A DNA stretch of 64,000 nt, taken from positions 38,877 to 102,876 of the forward strand of contig JAUQXA010000033.1 in NCBI GenBank assembly GCA_030834895.1, in the 5' to 3' direction. Each line of letters begins with the position of its first letter. Positions within the stretch are counted from its first letter, which is position 1. Shown here in pieces: positions 6,436 to 15,386 of this stretch. A program made the position numbers and the translations under genes. The stretch comes from Anaerolineales bacterium. Lineage in GTDB: Bacteria > Chloroflexota > Anaerolineae > Anaerolineales > Villigracilaceae. The notes beneath the pieces were generated by a model, which saw only the letters and a program-made list of their open reading frames with translations, was not told the DNA's origin and did not search any database.

Positions 6436-9201
6436 ATGAAGGATCTATCTCTCCCCACTAAAATATACTTGGCAATCGTTTACTGCGCAGGCTGTGGATT
6501 GTTCCTGTTGAATTCACACATCTCCGCGTACAGCGATCTGCTGATGTTGGCTGTATTATCCCTGTTGGCATCTGCTCTCCATATCTATAAAGTGGTGGGG
6601 GCAACGGTACGTTCACATTACACCTTCAGTTTCGTGATATATGGTTTTACCTTTGCGCATTTCGGTATTGGTGAAATGCTGTTGGTCATCCTGATCTCAA
6701 ACCTTGCGGAGTGGGCCTGGAACCGGCCCGCGTGGTTTATCCAGTTATTCAACATAACCTGTTATTTTATTGCGGCGTCGGGGGCATCCCTGGCCTTCAG
6801 CCTGATCAACCCTGCCGGGTCATTCTTAACCCCGCTCGGCGTTCTTTCCATTGCGGTCAGCATGGGGGTCTTCACCTTTCTTAATCATTTTATCCTTGGA
6901 ATCGTACTTTGGCTGGCACGCGGAGAAAACTTCAAGGTCTCACGAATGCTGGATGTCTTTCCCTTCGTGATGGATGTTACGCTGCTAATGTTCGGTTGTG
7001 TCTTGAACGTGGTATGGGAACACAGCCCGTATGCCACTTTAATTTTTCTGTTCCCATTGTATTTGATTTACAACACCCTGAGAATCCCCGCCCTCGAAAG
7101 ACAGACGGAAATCGACCAAAAGACAGGTCTGTTCAACCACAAATACTTCATGGAACACCTGGCAAAGGAACTTGAGCGGGCAAACCGTTTCGACCGTCCG
7201 CTATCTGTCATCATGCTCGATCTCGACCTGCTGCGTAACATCAACAATACCTACGGGCACCTGGCTGGCGATGAAGTGCTGATCGGGGTTGCCCGTATTC
7301 TCAAACAATCGGTGCGCGATTATGATGTTGTGGCGCGCTTTGGCGGCGAGGAATTTGCCATTTTGCTCCCTGAAACAACCATCCAGCAATCCTATGAGCG
7401 CGCCGAGGTCATTCGGCGTGCCATTGAGGGAAGTGATTTCATCATCCCAACCAGTGTCACGCCGATCAAAGCAACCATCAGCCTCGGTCTCGCAGAACGC
7501 GAATCCTTCGCCCAGACCGTCGAGGAGATCATCCACAATGCAGATGCAGCCCTCTATCATTCAAAATTAAACGGGCGGAACAAGTCATCTGCCTACAAAA
7601 ATGACGCCTATGTTAGCCTGCTCGGAGGCAGGCAAAAAGTCGAGCCGCTGTTTGAAGATCAAAGCAATGAATCGCAAATGGCGTCCACCACAGAGACAGA
7701 GGTCGACTACACTGCCGCCAATAAAAAATACATCAAAGGTAAATCAGCGCCAGAACCCAATGGGGCATCCACTGCCGCGCAAAAATCATCAAACACGCCT
7801 CAAGGAAAAATCGCAGACCCTGTCCAATTCGTTTATCTCTACATTGGCATGCTGGCAGTGCTTTCCATCTCGCTTTCCTACGGTTTGTATCTCGTTGAGC
7901 CTGCGCTCTTTCAAATCAACTGGATGCAGTCTTGGGTGGGATTGTTGTCATGTGTGATGTTTGTTGTCTTCGCAGAAATCTATTCGATCGACTTGTATCT
8001 GGGGAAAACCTCCCTCTCCACATCTGCTGTTCCCATGCTGGCAGGCACAATACTATTTGGTCCATTGGCAGGGATTATCCTTAGCGCAACCTATGCCGTC
8101 AGTGTAGGGATCAAGTATCGCAGTAAATTCAATAAATATATCTTTAATTTCAGCAACCAAGTAATTGCCGTAATACTCTACACCGTCGTTTTGTACCTTC
8201 TCAGACAACCTCTTGTTCATTATTCGATAGGCATTCAAGCTGTTTTTATTGTCGGGGCGGCCCTGATCGTTTACACGGTAAACACATGGTTGATTTCAAT
8301 CGGAATAGGAATCGACCTTCATCAACCGCCGAATCTTATTTGGAAGGAACAATACGCCTGGCTTATAACGATCTATATCGGTATTGGGTTAATCGCAACA
8401 GCCTATATTCTTGGCTATCGTGAAGAGGGAATAATTGGCATTATGCTGATGATGGTCCCGCTTCTTTTGTTGCGTATCAGCCAGAAACAATATGTGGATC
8501 GCACCCGCGAGGCAGTGACGGAATTGCGTGAAAAGAACGTCGCCCTGGAAAAAACAGCGGAAGAGATCAACCAGCTTAACAACGGTCTTCTGGATACCCT
8601 GGCCGAGATCATTGACCTGCGCGATCCGTTTGTGCTTGGTCACTCAAAACGGGTAACGAGCTTTGCGACTGTAATTGCAAAGGAAATGGGTTTGAACCCA
8701 AAACAAGTGGAGCTTATCCGCAAAGGTAGTTTGTTGCACGATGTGGGTAAACTTGGCATATCCATGGATATCCTGGCAAAGCCAGGTAAATTGTCACCCG
8801 AGGAATATGAGGTAATTAAACATCATCCAGAAATTGGGGCGCGGTTATTGGAAAAGAACCCCTCATTGCGCTCGCTCATCCCAATCGTCCGCCATCACCA
8901 TGAATTCTACAATGGCCAGGGCTACCCAGATGGACTTTCCGGTCATCAGATCCCCATAGAAGCGCGAATCGTATCAGTCGCTGACGCCATAGAAGCAATG
9001 GCATCTAACAGACCCTATCGCAAGGCACGCAGCAAGCAATATATCATTGACGAAATCAAGAAATTTTCTGGTACACAGTTTGACCCGAAAGTTGTTGAGC
9101 AGGCAGTGAGATTATTGGAATCCGAGGAGATCAGCGAACGATCCAATATACCGATCGAAACGGCTTTTGCAATTCGAAACATTGGGACTCAGCAATCTTG
9201 A
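6436..9201 (+). CDS. Membrane GGDEF plus HD-GYP protein (c-di-GMP synthesis and hydrolysis)
   Basis: 921 aa from the ATG at 6436. This start is chosen over an upstream TTG because GGAG lies 8 bases before it and the paralogue at 3693 begins the same way. Order: a six-helix membrane sensor (1-220); a GGDEF domain with an intact GGEEF active site (303-307) and an RxxD inhibitory site (R294-D297); a linker; a second set of about seven membrane helices (440-690); a short coiled coil; and an HD-GYP phosphodiesterase domain with H768-D769 and GYP 829-831. Both catalytic signatures are intact, so one polypeptide could make and break cyclic di-GMP, with product feedback at the I-site. The c-di-GMP riboswitch lies 2.8 kb upstream. 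Confidence 0.92.
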   Translation: MKDLSLPTKIYLAIVYCAGCGLFLLNSHISAYSDLLMLAVLSLLASALHIYKVVGATVRSHYTFSFVIYGFTFAHFGIGEMLLVILISNLAEWAWNRPAWFIQLFNITCYFIAASGASLAFSLINPAGSFLTPLGVLSIAVSMGVFTFLNHFILGIVLWLARGENFKVSRMLDVFPFVMDVTLLMFGCVLNVVWEHSPYATLIFLFPLYLIYNTLRIPALERQTEIDQKTGLFNHKYFMEHLAKELERANRFDRPLSVIMLDLDLLRNINNTYGHLAGDEVLIGVARILKQSVRDYDVVARFGGEEFAILLPETTIQQSYERAEVIRRAIEGSDFIIPTSVTPIKATISLGLAERESFAQTVEEIIHNADAALYHSKLNGRNKSSAYKNDAYVSLLGGRQKVEPLFEDQSNESQMASTTETEVDYTAANKKYIKGKSAPEPNGASTAAQKSSNTPQGKIADPVQFVYLYIGMLAVLSISLSYGLYLVEPALFQINWMQSWVGLLSCVMFVVFAEIYSIDLYLGKTSLSTSAVPMLAGTILFGPLAGIILSATYAVSVGIKYRSKFNKYIFNFSNQVIAVILYTVVLYLLRQPLVHYSIGIQAVFIVGAALIVYTVNTWLISIGIGIDLHQPPNLIWKEQYAWLITIYIGIGLIATAYILGYREEGIIGIMLMMVPLLLLRISQKQYVDRTREAVTELREKNVALEKTAEEINQLNNGLLDTLAEIIDLRDPFVLGHSKRVTSFATVIAKEMGLNPKQVELIRKGSLLHDVGKLGISMDILAKPGKLSPEEYEVIKHHPEIGARLLEKNPSLRSLIPIVRHHHEFYNGQGYPDGLSGHQIPIEARIVSVADAIEAMASNRPYRKARSKQYIIDEIKKFSGTQFDPKVVEQAVRLLESEEISERSNIPIETAFAIRNIGTQQS

Positions 9202-9273
9202 TAGCAAAATATAGAACAACATTCTCCGGGGAAAAGAAGGCACAAAAATTGACGTTTTCAACAGATACCTGCG

Positions 9274-9307
9274 CAGAACCGACAAACGAATAAATTTATC
9301 GGTTCTG
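9274..9307. terminator. Bidirectional terminator candidate between convergent genes
   Basis: CAGAACCGA (9274-9282) pairs with TCGGTTCTG (9299-9307) and sits exactly between the ends of the GGDEF/HD-GYP gene and the lycopene cyclase gene. T-rich flanks are weak. Confidence 0.5.
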
Positions 9308-10102
9308 TTATTGACTATTGGTTTTTAATTTTTGGAACCATTCCTGCAATCGAGCCTGCGCTTCATCCGCGAGAAACAAGGTCAAGCCGAATATAACCAG
9401 CGTCACAGTGACAAAAAAGAAGACTGCTTCCTCGATTGGCAAAACACCGCCAAGCATTATCCCCGTGGACTGGTCTGCTGCAATCGTCCAGGTGGAGGCG
9501 GTGATGGCAAGCGAGTCAACAGCCGAAAGATAAAGCCCCATCGGAAGGATGGTCAGCGCAACAAGTTTTCGATGATGCCAAAGGATGTCAGCGCCAAAGA
9601 GGAGTTGCGGTGCAATGGCGGGCAACGCCCAGAAAAAGATGATGGACAGATAGGTGAAGGACGAAGGTCCAGCATAGAACAATATCGTGGAGATGACCCA
9701 GACCACAAAAAGAACAGCAAACGACCCAAAGCGGATTGTCTTCGATGGGACAAGGTTATCATGATTGGGATCTTGCCTGCGCGCGAGAAAATGCCACCAC
9801 AAGCCCACGAACAGGGTCTCCAGCACAAAGAAGGTGTACTCTTCGATTGGGACGTAACCAAGCACGATGCCAGTGACCAATTGCGGGTTGTAGTACCAGA
9901 CCCCAGTCGCAACGAGATAGTTATCCCAGGGTGTGGTGTAGATCAGGGCAAGCAGAATGTGAATCCCAACCGCTATCCAAAAGGGGCGCCCTGTTTTGAA
10001 ATGACGATTTTCCTGCTTCTTTTTTATGTCTACAAAATAGAAGACAAGCAGAAAAATGATCGGGATCACAAGGAAACGCAGGAGAAAGCCAAAGTATGTC
10101 AT
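9308..10102 (-). CDS. crtY: Lycopene cyclase, fused CrtYc-CrtYd type
   Basis: 264 aa, about seven membrane helices. It shows the two homologous halves of heterodimeric-type cyclases: each has an SxD/PWDNY-like helix followed by a P-(I)-E-E motif (GYVPIEEYTFF in the first half, GGVLPIEEAVFFF in the second). The fused arrangement is known from Myxococcus, fungi and other Chloroflexota. It would convert lycopene to cyclic carotenes in the membrane. It is the last gene of the crtB-P450-crtY unit, three bases after the P450 stop. Confidence 0.88.
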   Translation of the reverse strand: MTYFGFLLRFLVIPIIFLLVFYFVDIKKKQENRHFKTGRPFWIAVGIHILLALIYTTPWDNYLVATGVWYYNPQLVTGIVLGYVPIEEYTFFVLETLFVGLWWHFLARRQDPNHDNLVPSKTIRFGSFAVLFVVWVISTILFYAGPSSFTYLSIIFFWALPAIAPQLLFGADILWHHRKLVALTILPMGLYLSAVDSLAITASTWTIAADQSTGIMLGGVLPIEEAVFFFVTVTLVIFGLTLFLADEAQARLQEWFQKLKTNSQ

Positions 10103-10105
10103 GGA

Positions 10106-11389
10106 TTATTTCCGGGGTGAAACCCGCATCATTACACCAGGTCTCGGTTCGAGGGTTGCGCCCATGTGAGCATGGACTTTTTTATTCACCAGTTCAAACG
10201 TGAATGTTTGCAGCAGGCGTGCAATGACCAGACGCGCCTCCGCCTGACCGAATGCCGCGCCAATGCAGGAGCGGGGCCCACCGCCGAAGGGAATGTATGC
10301 ATAGGGCGGCTGTTTGCGTCCATGCTCGAATCGTTTGGGGTGGAAGCTGTCTGGGGCTTCCCAATTCTCGGCGTCACGGTGGGTCAGGTAAATGGAGTAA
10401 AACAACCGCTCTCCAGCAGGGACACAGTTGCCGTCGAAATCCATATCCTCGGAAATGATGCGGTTGCCGATATGGATTGGTGGATACAACCGCAGGCTTT
10501 CCTTGATGATCTCGTCCAGCAAATGCGGTTGCCAGCCTCCAGATGTGGATGGCGGATTCGCGCCAATGGATTCATCGAGTTCGCGAACGAGTTTTTTGTG
10601 AACTTCGGGGTGGCTCCCAAGCAGATAAAAGGTCCATGCCAGCAATGCAGTGGAAGTGTCATGTCCCGCGATGAGCATGGTCAACATCTGGTCGCGGATG
10701 CGGTCATCGTCCAGCCCAGCATCGATCAAGTGCTGGAATAGGTCGGCTTTTGGAGAATCCGCACGGCGGTTGGAAATGATCCCATAAAGATAATCGTCCA
10801 GTTGTTTCAGGTGTTTTTTGTATCCAGGTCGCGGAACCTTCCGCCAGATGATCCACGCCCCAGGCGAAATATACTCAATGGCTTTGAGGATAGGAGTCCA
10901 GATGTGTGGCAGGTTATCCCAAGCATCCACACTGAAAAGGGTATCCATGACGATGAGCAGGGCGATCTTGCGGCTTTCGACCAGCATATCCACTACCTGA
11001 CCGTCGCGCCACTGGCTTGTGACTCGGTCGGTGCTGGCAAGCATCCGTTGGACGTAGTTGTTGAATTTGGATTGATGAAGGGAAGGCTCCATCGATTTGC
11101 GATACTGGTCATGCTCCTCGCCGTCCGTAACCAGCACGCCATGCCGCAGCAAGTCGGTGACGGGGTCCGCGTTGCGCCATTTGACCTTGTCCCGCTCTGT
11201 GACCAATACCTTGCGGACGGACTGCGTCCCGCCAACGACAAAGGGGTGAAATGCAGGCAGGGGAATCTGAAAGAAACGCCCAATGCGGGAGTAGAGGATT
11301 TTCAGCGCGCCAAGCGGTGAACCTTCGCTTAGCATCGAGGCAAGGGCAAGACGCCCAGTTTCGGGGTCGATGGATTTTGCAAATTTCAC
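10106..11389 (-). CDS. Cytochrome P450, carotenoid-cluster type
   Basis: 427 aa, soluble bacterial P450 length. The I-helix oxygen-binding motif is AGHDTST, the K-helix ExxR is ESLR and the haem-binding loop is FGGGPRSCIG. The start is a GTG whose G is shared with the crtB stop codon (TAGTG), so the two are translationally coupled. Between phytoene synthase and lycopene cyclase it most likely hydroxylates or otherwise oxidises a carotene, as CYP175-type enzymes of Thermus do (inference). The reaction cannot be read from the sequence. Confidence 0.9.
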   Translation of the reverse strand: MKFAKSIDPETGRLALASMLSEGSPLGALKILYSRIGRFFQIPLPAFHPFVVGGTQSVRKVLVTERDKVKWRNADPVTDLLRHGVLVTDGEEHDQYRKSMEPSLHQSKFNNYVQRMLASTDRVTSQWRDGQVVDMLVESRKIALLIVMDTLFSVDAWDNLPHIWTPILKAIEYISPGAWIIWRKVPRPGYKKHLKQLDDYLYGIISNRRADSPKADLFQHLIDAGLDDDRIRDQMLTMLIAGHDTSTALLAWTFYLLGSHPEVHKKLVRELDESIGANPPSTSGGWQPHLLDEIIKESLRLYPPIHIGNRIISEDMDFDGNCVPAGERLFYSIYLTHRDAENWEAPDSFHPKRFEHGRKQPPYAYIPFGGGPRSCIGAAFGQAEARLVIARLLQTFTFELVNKKVHAHMGATLEPRPGVMMRVSPRK

Positions 11390-12348
11390 TACAAGCTCTT
11401 GATTTTCAACCAGATTGAAGGAAGGGCTGCGAGTTTCTCCCAGGCGCTCAAGGATACGCGACGGGTGAAGACATCATAGTCATGTTCTTCAATATCCTTG
11501 AGGATGCCTTCATACAAGCTGGACGCTGCGCCGATGGCAAGCTGACCTTCGCGCTCCAGCATCTTCACACCCGCCCATGATTCTCTATACAGCTGGCGCG
11601 TACGCCGAATTTGAAACTTCATGAACTGGCGCCAATTGTCTGTGACACGTCCTTCGGCGATGTCGGCTTCGGTGAGACCATGCAGGACGAGTTCCTCCAA
11701 GGGCAGGTAGAGGCGCCCATTGCGGTAGTCCTCGCCTACGTCCCTAAGGATGTTGGTCATTTGCAGGGCGACGCCGAGTTTGATGGCGTAGGGCACAGCC
11801 TCATGACTTTTGAATCCGACAATATACATACTCATCAAGCCAACGGTCGAGGCAGCGCCATAGCAGTAAATGGCAAGGTCATCGAAGGTGCGGTAGCGAA
11901 ATTGGGACAGGTCACGCCCGACGCCGTCAATCAACTGCAAGGCGTAGTGACGCGGGATGTGGTATCGGGTCAGGGTGTCCGCCCAGGCGGAGGCAATCAA
12001 ATCGTCGCGGTAGGCAAATCCAGACTCGACAATTCCCCTCCAGTAGTTCAATTCCCTGTCGCGATCCCTTTCGGATTGGGACTCATCCACAATGTCATCC
12101 ACTGTGCGGCAGAAAGCATATAAGGCGCGGACAGCGGAGCGCTTTTTGGCGGGAAGCAAGCCAGAGGCAAAGTAAAAGGATTTACTATGCGAAGCCGTGA
12201 TAACAGATGTCTGCTGATAGGCTTTCTCCAAATAAGCATCCTGTACCCAGTGGGAGAAAAAGGGTCTGATTGGATGGTGAGGAATGTGACCTGCAAGGTC
12301 AAGAAGTCGGTGTTCCCAATTTGCCTGTGCCTGCATTTTGTTCTCCAT
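11389..12348 (-). CDS. crtB: Phytoene synthase
   Basis: 319 aa, usual family length. The two Asp-rich prenyl-diphosphate motifs are visible: CRTVDDIVDES in the first half and NILRDVGEDYRNGRLYLP in the second. It condenses two geranylgeranyl diphosphates to phytoene. First gene of the leftward unit, with its own promoter at 12385-12412, divergent from crtI. Confidence 0.95.
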   Translation of the reverse strand: MENKMQAQANWEHRLLDLAGHIPHHPIRPFFSHWVQDAYLEKAYQQTSVITASHSKSFYFASGLLPAKKRSAVRALYAFCRTVDDIVDESQSERDRDRELNYWRGIVESGFAYRDDLIASAWADTLTRYHIPRHYALQLIDGVGRDLSQFRYRTFDDLAIYCYGAASTVGLMSMYIVGFKSHEAVPYAIKLGVALQMTNILRDVGEDYRNGRLYLPLEELVLHGLTEADIAEGRVTDNWRQFMKFQIRRTRQLYRESWAGVKMLEREGQLAIGAASSLYEGILKDIEEHDYDVFTRRVSLSAWEKLAALPSIWLKIKSL

Positions 12349-12384
12349 TTATGGTTCGTGACCAGCATAATAAGTGTTAAGATA

Positions 12385-12412
12385 ATTCTACATGAGTTGT
12401 CATATTTGTCAA
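12385..12412 (-). promoter_or_regulatory. crtB promoter with GACAA direct repeats
   Basis: On the minus strand: TTGACA (12412-12407), a 16-bp spacer and TAGAAT (12390-12385). A second GACAA lies 9 bases after the first. The block is a near mirror image of the crtI promoter. Confidence 0.75.
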
Positions 12413-12430
12413 GGTTTTGTAAATATAATC

Positions 12431-12458
12431 TTGACAAAATATAGACAACAGGTATAAT
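12431..12458 (+). promoter_or_regulatory. crtI promoter with GACAA direct repeats
   Basis: TTGACA (12431-12436), a 16-bp spacer and TATAAT (12453-12458), a near-consensus sigma-70 promoter. TTGACAA and TAGACAA recur exactly 11 bp apart over the -35 and spacer. CarH operators are described as direct repeats about 11 bp apart overlapping -35, so this is the likely target of the carH product. Confidence 0.8.
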
Positions 12459-12493
12459 GAAGCCACGATCTTGGATTTTACAAAGGAGAAACC

Positions 12494-14026
12494 ATGAAAC
12501 AAACTGCCATCGTCATTGGTGCGGGAATTGGCGGAATCGCCACCGCCGCCCGCCTCGCCAAAAATGGATACGATGTGACCGTGTTGGAAAAAAACGACAC
12601 CCCAGGCGGACGCTGTAACCAAATCATCAAAGATGGACACCGCTTCGACATTGGTCCGACCCTGTTTTTGATGCCCGAAATTTGGGAGGAGACCTTTGCC
12701 TCGCTCGGCGAAAACCTGAGCGACCATCTCGACCTGCGTCGCATTGACCCAACTTACAAAGTCCGCTTCGACGATGGCTTGGAATTGGAACTGACTTCGA
12801 ATATCGGCAAAATGCAGACCCAACTGGAGAAAGTGGAAAAGACCGCCTTCACGGGATTTTTGAATTACATTGCCGAAGGAAGCAGGCATTACAAGCTTTC
12901 GCTGGAGAAATTCGTTGGCCGAAACTTCTTCAACATCTTCGAGTATTTCAGTCTCTCCAACCTGCCCCTGATTTTCCAACTCAAGGCGCTGGGCAAGCAT
13001 TACAAAAACACAAGCCGCTTTTTTCAAGATGAACGCTTGAAAGCCGCCTTTACCTTTCAAAACATGTATCTGGGGCTTAGCCCCTACGACGCACCCGCCA
13101 CCTATTCCCTCCTGCAATACACCGAACTCGCGGAAGGAGTTTGGTATCCAATGGGCGGGATGTACGCGGGCATTCAGGCGTTGACCAAAATCGCCGAAAA
13201 ACTGGGCGTGAAGTTCATCTACAACGCACCAGTGAAAAAGTTGAAGGTTGCAGGCTCAAAGGTTGCAGGTTTAGAGTTGGAGGATGGGCGCGAGTTCGCC
13301 GCCGACATCTTCGTCGGCAATGCCGACCTGCCCTACATCTACGACCAGCTGCTCCCTGACCGCGCCGAGGCGAAGAAACTCATTGAAGAGAAACTCTACA
13401 CCTGCTCCACCATCATGTTCTACTGGGGCGTGGACAAGGAGTATCCGCAGATTGCGCACCACAACGTTTTCCTCGGCGGCGATTACAAGGCGTCGTTCGA
13501 CCAAATCTTCAATGACCATATCCTGCCCGAAGCGCCATCGTTCTACGTCCACGCCCCAAAGCGGACCGATCCAGCCGCCGCACCCGAAGGGCAGGATACG
13601 CTCTACGTGCTGGTTCCCGTCGGGCATCTCGATGCGCGCAGCAAACAGGATTGGGATGCGCTGATTCAACGCGCCCGTCAGACGGTGCTGACTCGTCTCG
13701 GCAACGAATTAGGGGCAACCGACCTCGAGCGCCACCTAAAGTTCGAGATGGTGTACCAGCCCAAAACGTGGAAGGAACGCTTCAACCTCGTCAACGGGTC
13801 GGCGTTCGGGCTGAGTCACAATTTCTGGCAGGTCGGGTATCTACGTCCGCGAAACCGCCATGCAAAATATAAAAACCTGTACTTCGCGGGCGCATCCACC
13901 CATCCTGGGACTGGACTGCCCATCGTCCTTCTTTCTGCTCGCTTAACAACTGAACGAATCCTCAAAGAAATGGGTACAATATCTGTACAAAATGTGAAAA
14001 AGGCAATGTTGGCTGCCGCCGACTAG
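12494..14026 (+). CDS. crtI: Phytoene desaturase
   Basis: 510 aa. The N-terminal FAD-binding motif GAGIGGIATAARLAKNGYDV is followed by the CrtI hallmark LEKNDTPGGRCN; the C-terminal FAD signature is in the segment ending HPGTGLPIVLLSA. It converts phytoene to lycopene or related desaturated products. A good ribosome site (AAAGGAGAA) precedes the ATG. Transcribed away from crtB and followed 18 bases later by the light-regulator gene. A short tandem duplication (GGTTGCAGGCTCAAAGGTTGCAG, near 13246) encodes VAGSKVAG and looks like a repeat expansion inside the gene. Confidence 0.95.
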   Translation: MKQTAIVIGAGIGGIATAARLAKNGYDVTVLEKNDTPGGRCNQIIKDGHRFDIGPTLFLMPEIWEETFASLGENLSDHLDLRRIDPTYKVRFDDGLELELTSNIGKMQTQLEKVEKTAFTGFLNYIAEGSRHYKLSLEKFVGRNFFNIFEYFSLSNLPLIFQLKALGKHYKNTSRFFQDERLKAAFTFQNMYLGLSPYDAPATYSLLQYTELAEGVWYPMGGMYAGIQALTKIAEKLGVKFIYNAPVKKLKVAGSKVAGLELEDGREFAADIFVGNADLPYIYDQLLPDRAEAKKLIEEKLYTCSTIMFYWGVDKEYPQIAHHNVFLGGDYKASFDQIFNDHILPEAPSFYVHAPKRTDPAAAPEGQDTLYVLVPVGHLDARSKQDWDALIQRARQTVLTRLGNELGATDLERHLKFEMVYQPKTWKERFNLVNGSAFGLSHNFWQVGYLRPRNRHAKYKNLYFAGASTHPGTGLPIVLLSARLTTERILKEMGTISVQNVKKAMLAAAD

Positions 14027-14044
14027 CCCATTTCGGAGGATCCA

Positions 14045-15373
14045 ATGTCCCTTAGCAAAAGTCCGGTTTTCAACCTAAAAGTTGTTCTGCAAGAAACCAA
14101 CATTGCAGCCGACACCCTGCGCGCCTGGGAACGGCGTTATGGTTTGCCCATGCCGCAGCGCACGGCAGGTGGACATCGCCTTTATTCCCAGTACGATATC
14201 GAAACAATCAGATGGTTGCTGACAAGGCAAGCCGAGGGACTTTCGATCTCACGCGCTGTGGATTTGTGGAACGAACACAACGCTTCCGGAGTCGACCCGC
14301 TGGCTGGATTCAACGCCCCCGACCTCATCTCCACTCAGGCAATTCCCGCCCTTTACGTTTCGCCAGACACCAACCTTGATTACCTGCGGACGCAATGGAT
14401 TGGAGCCTGCATGAAATTCAGCGAATCCCATGCCGAGCAGGTTTTGAATCAGGCGTTTTCCATGTTCCCCGTTGAAGCGGTCTGCATGGAGGTTTTACAA
14501 AAGGGCATGGCAGAGATCGGCAACCTTTGGTACGAAAACAAGGCGACTGTCCAGCAGGAGCATTTTGCTTCGGGACTCGCCATGCGTCGACTCGACTCAT
14601 TGCTCAGCGCATCCCCAGCCCCATCGCGCAGTCAAACTGTATTGGTTGGATGTCCGCCAAACGAATGGCATACTTTCACGCCTTTACTTCTCTCCCTGCT
14701 TCTTCGCCGTCGCGGATTGAATGTAGTCTATCTTGGCGCAAACGTACCAGTTACGGATTTTGAAGAGACGGTCAAATCAGTGCGCGGAAAATTGATCATC
14801 CTCGTGGCGCAGACTTTGGTCACCGCCGCCGCGTTGCGAACCACCGCGCAGGCACTAACGGACCTGCGCATTCCCATCGGTTACGGGGGGCGAATTTTTA
14901 CCCTGCTGCCCAATCTGACGGAACGAATCGCGGGGCATTATCTCGGTGATTCAGTCACGGCTGCGCTCGAATCCGTCGATTCAATTTTGCAAGCAAAGGG
15001 CGAAACAAAGGCCAACCCATCTGTCAGTGTGGCAAAGAAATATCGCGAAGCCCATCGCTTTTTCACCTCGGAACGCACACGCATCGAGAGCACCGTCATC
15101 GAATCAGCCCGCTCCTACCAGATCAATCTGAATGGTCTCAACACTGGAATTCAATATCTGGGCGATAACATTGCTGCCGCCTTGCAACTCGGCGACATGG
15201 AATATGTCACAAATGAAATGGAATGGTTGAAGACCCTGCTCCAGTCCCACAAAAGACCATCACAGGAACTGACGGATTTCATGGGAATCTATTCCCGCGC
15301 AGTGGACAAGCACATCAACGGACAGGGTGAACCAATCAAGGAATGGCTGAAAGCACAAGCAAGGAAAATCTAA
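14045..15373 (+). CDS. carH: CarH/LitR-type B12-dependent light-responsive repressor
   Basis: 442 aa, longer than the usual ~300 because of a C-terminal extension. The N-terminal MerR-type HTH (about 9-75) contains DTLRAWERRYGLPMPQRT. A cobalamin-binding module follows: the helical cap has the W-x9-EH signature (W162, E172, H173) that caps the adenosyl group in CarH, and the B12 fold carries the ExH motif with H209 as probable axial ligand. Residues about 330-442 form an extra helical domain I do not recognise. By family knowledge it represses crt genes in the dark and is released by light-induced loss of the adenosyl group. GACAA repeats sit in the crtB/crtI promoters. Confidence 0.9.
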   Translation: MSLSKSPVFNLKVVLQETNIAADTLRAWERRYGLPMPQRTAGGHRLYSQYDIETIRWLLTRQAEGLSISRAVDLWNEHNASGVDPLAGFNAPDLISTQAIPALYVSPDTNLDYLRTQWIGACMKFSESHAEQVLNQAFSMFPVEAVCMEVLQKGMAEIGNLWYENKATVQQEHFASGLAMRRLDSLLSASPAPSRSQTVLVGCPPNEWHTFTPLLLSLLLRRRGLNVVYLGANVPVTDFEETVKSVRGKLIILVAQTLVTAAALRTTAQALTDLRIPIGYGGRIFTLLPNLTERIAGHYLGDSVTAALESVDSILQAKGETKANPSVSVAKKYREAHRFFTSERTRIESTVIESARSYQINLNGLNTGIQYLGDNIAAALQLGDMEYVTNEMEWLKTLLQSHKRPSQELTDFMGIYSRAVDKHINGQGEPIKEWLKAQARKI

Positions 15374-15386
15374 AAAGGAGAAACTT

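Noticed and set aside
12377..13117. 246-aa open frame antisense to crtI
   Set aside because: Overlaps the crtI promoter and coding region; no supporting motif.
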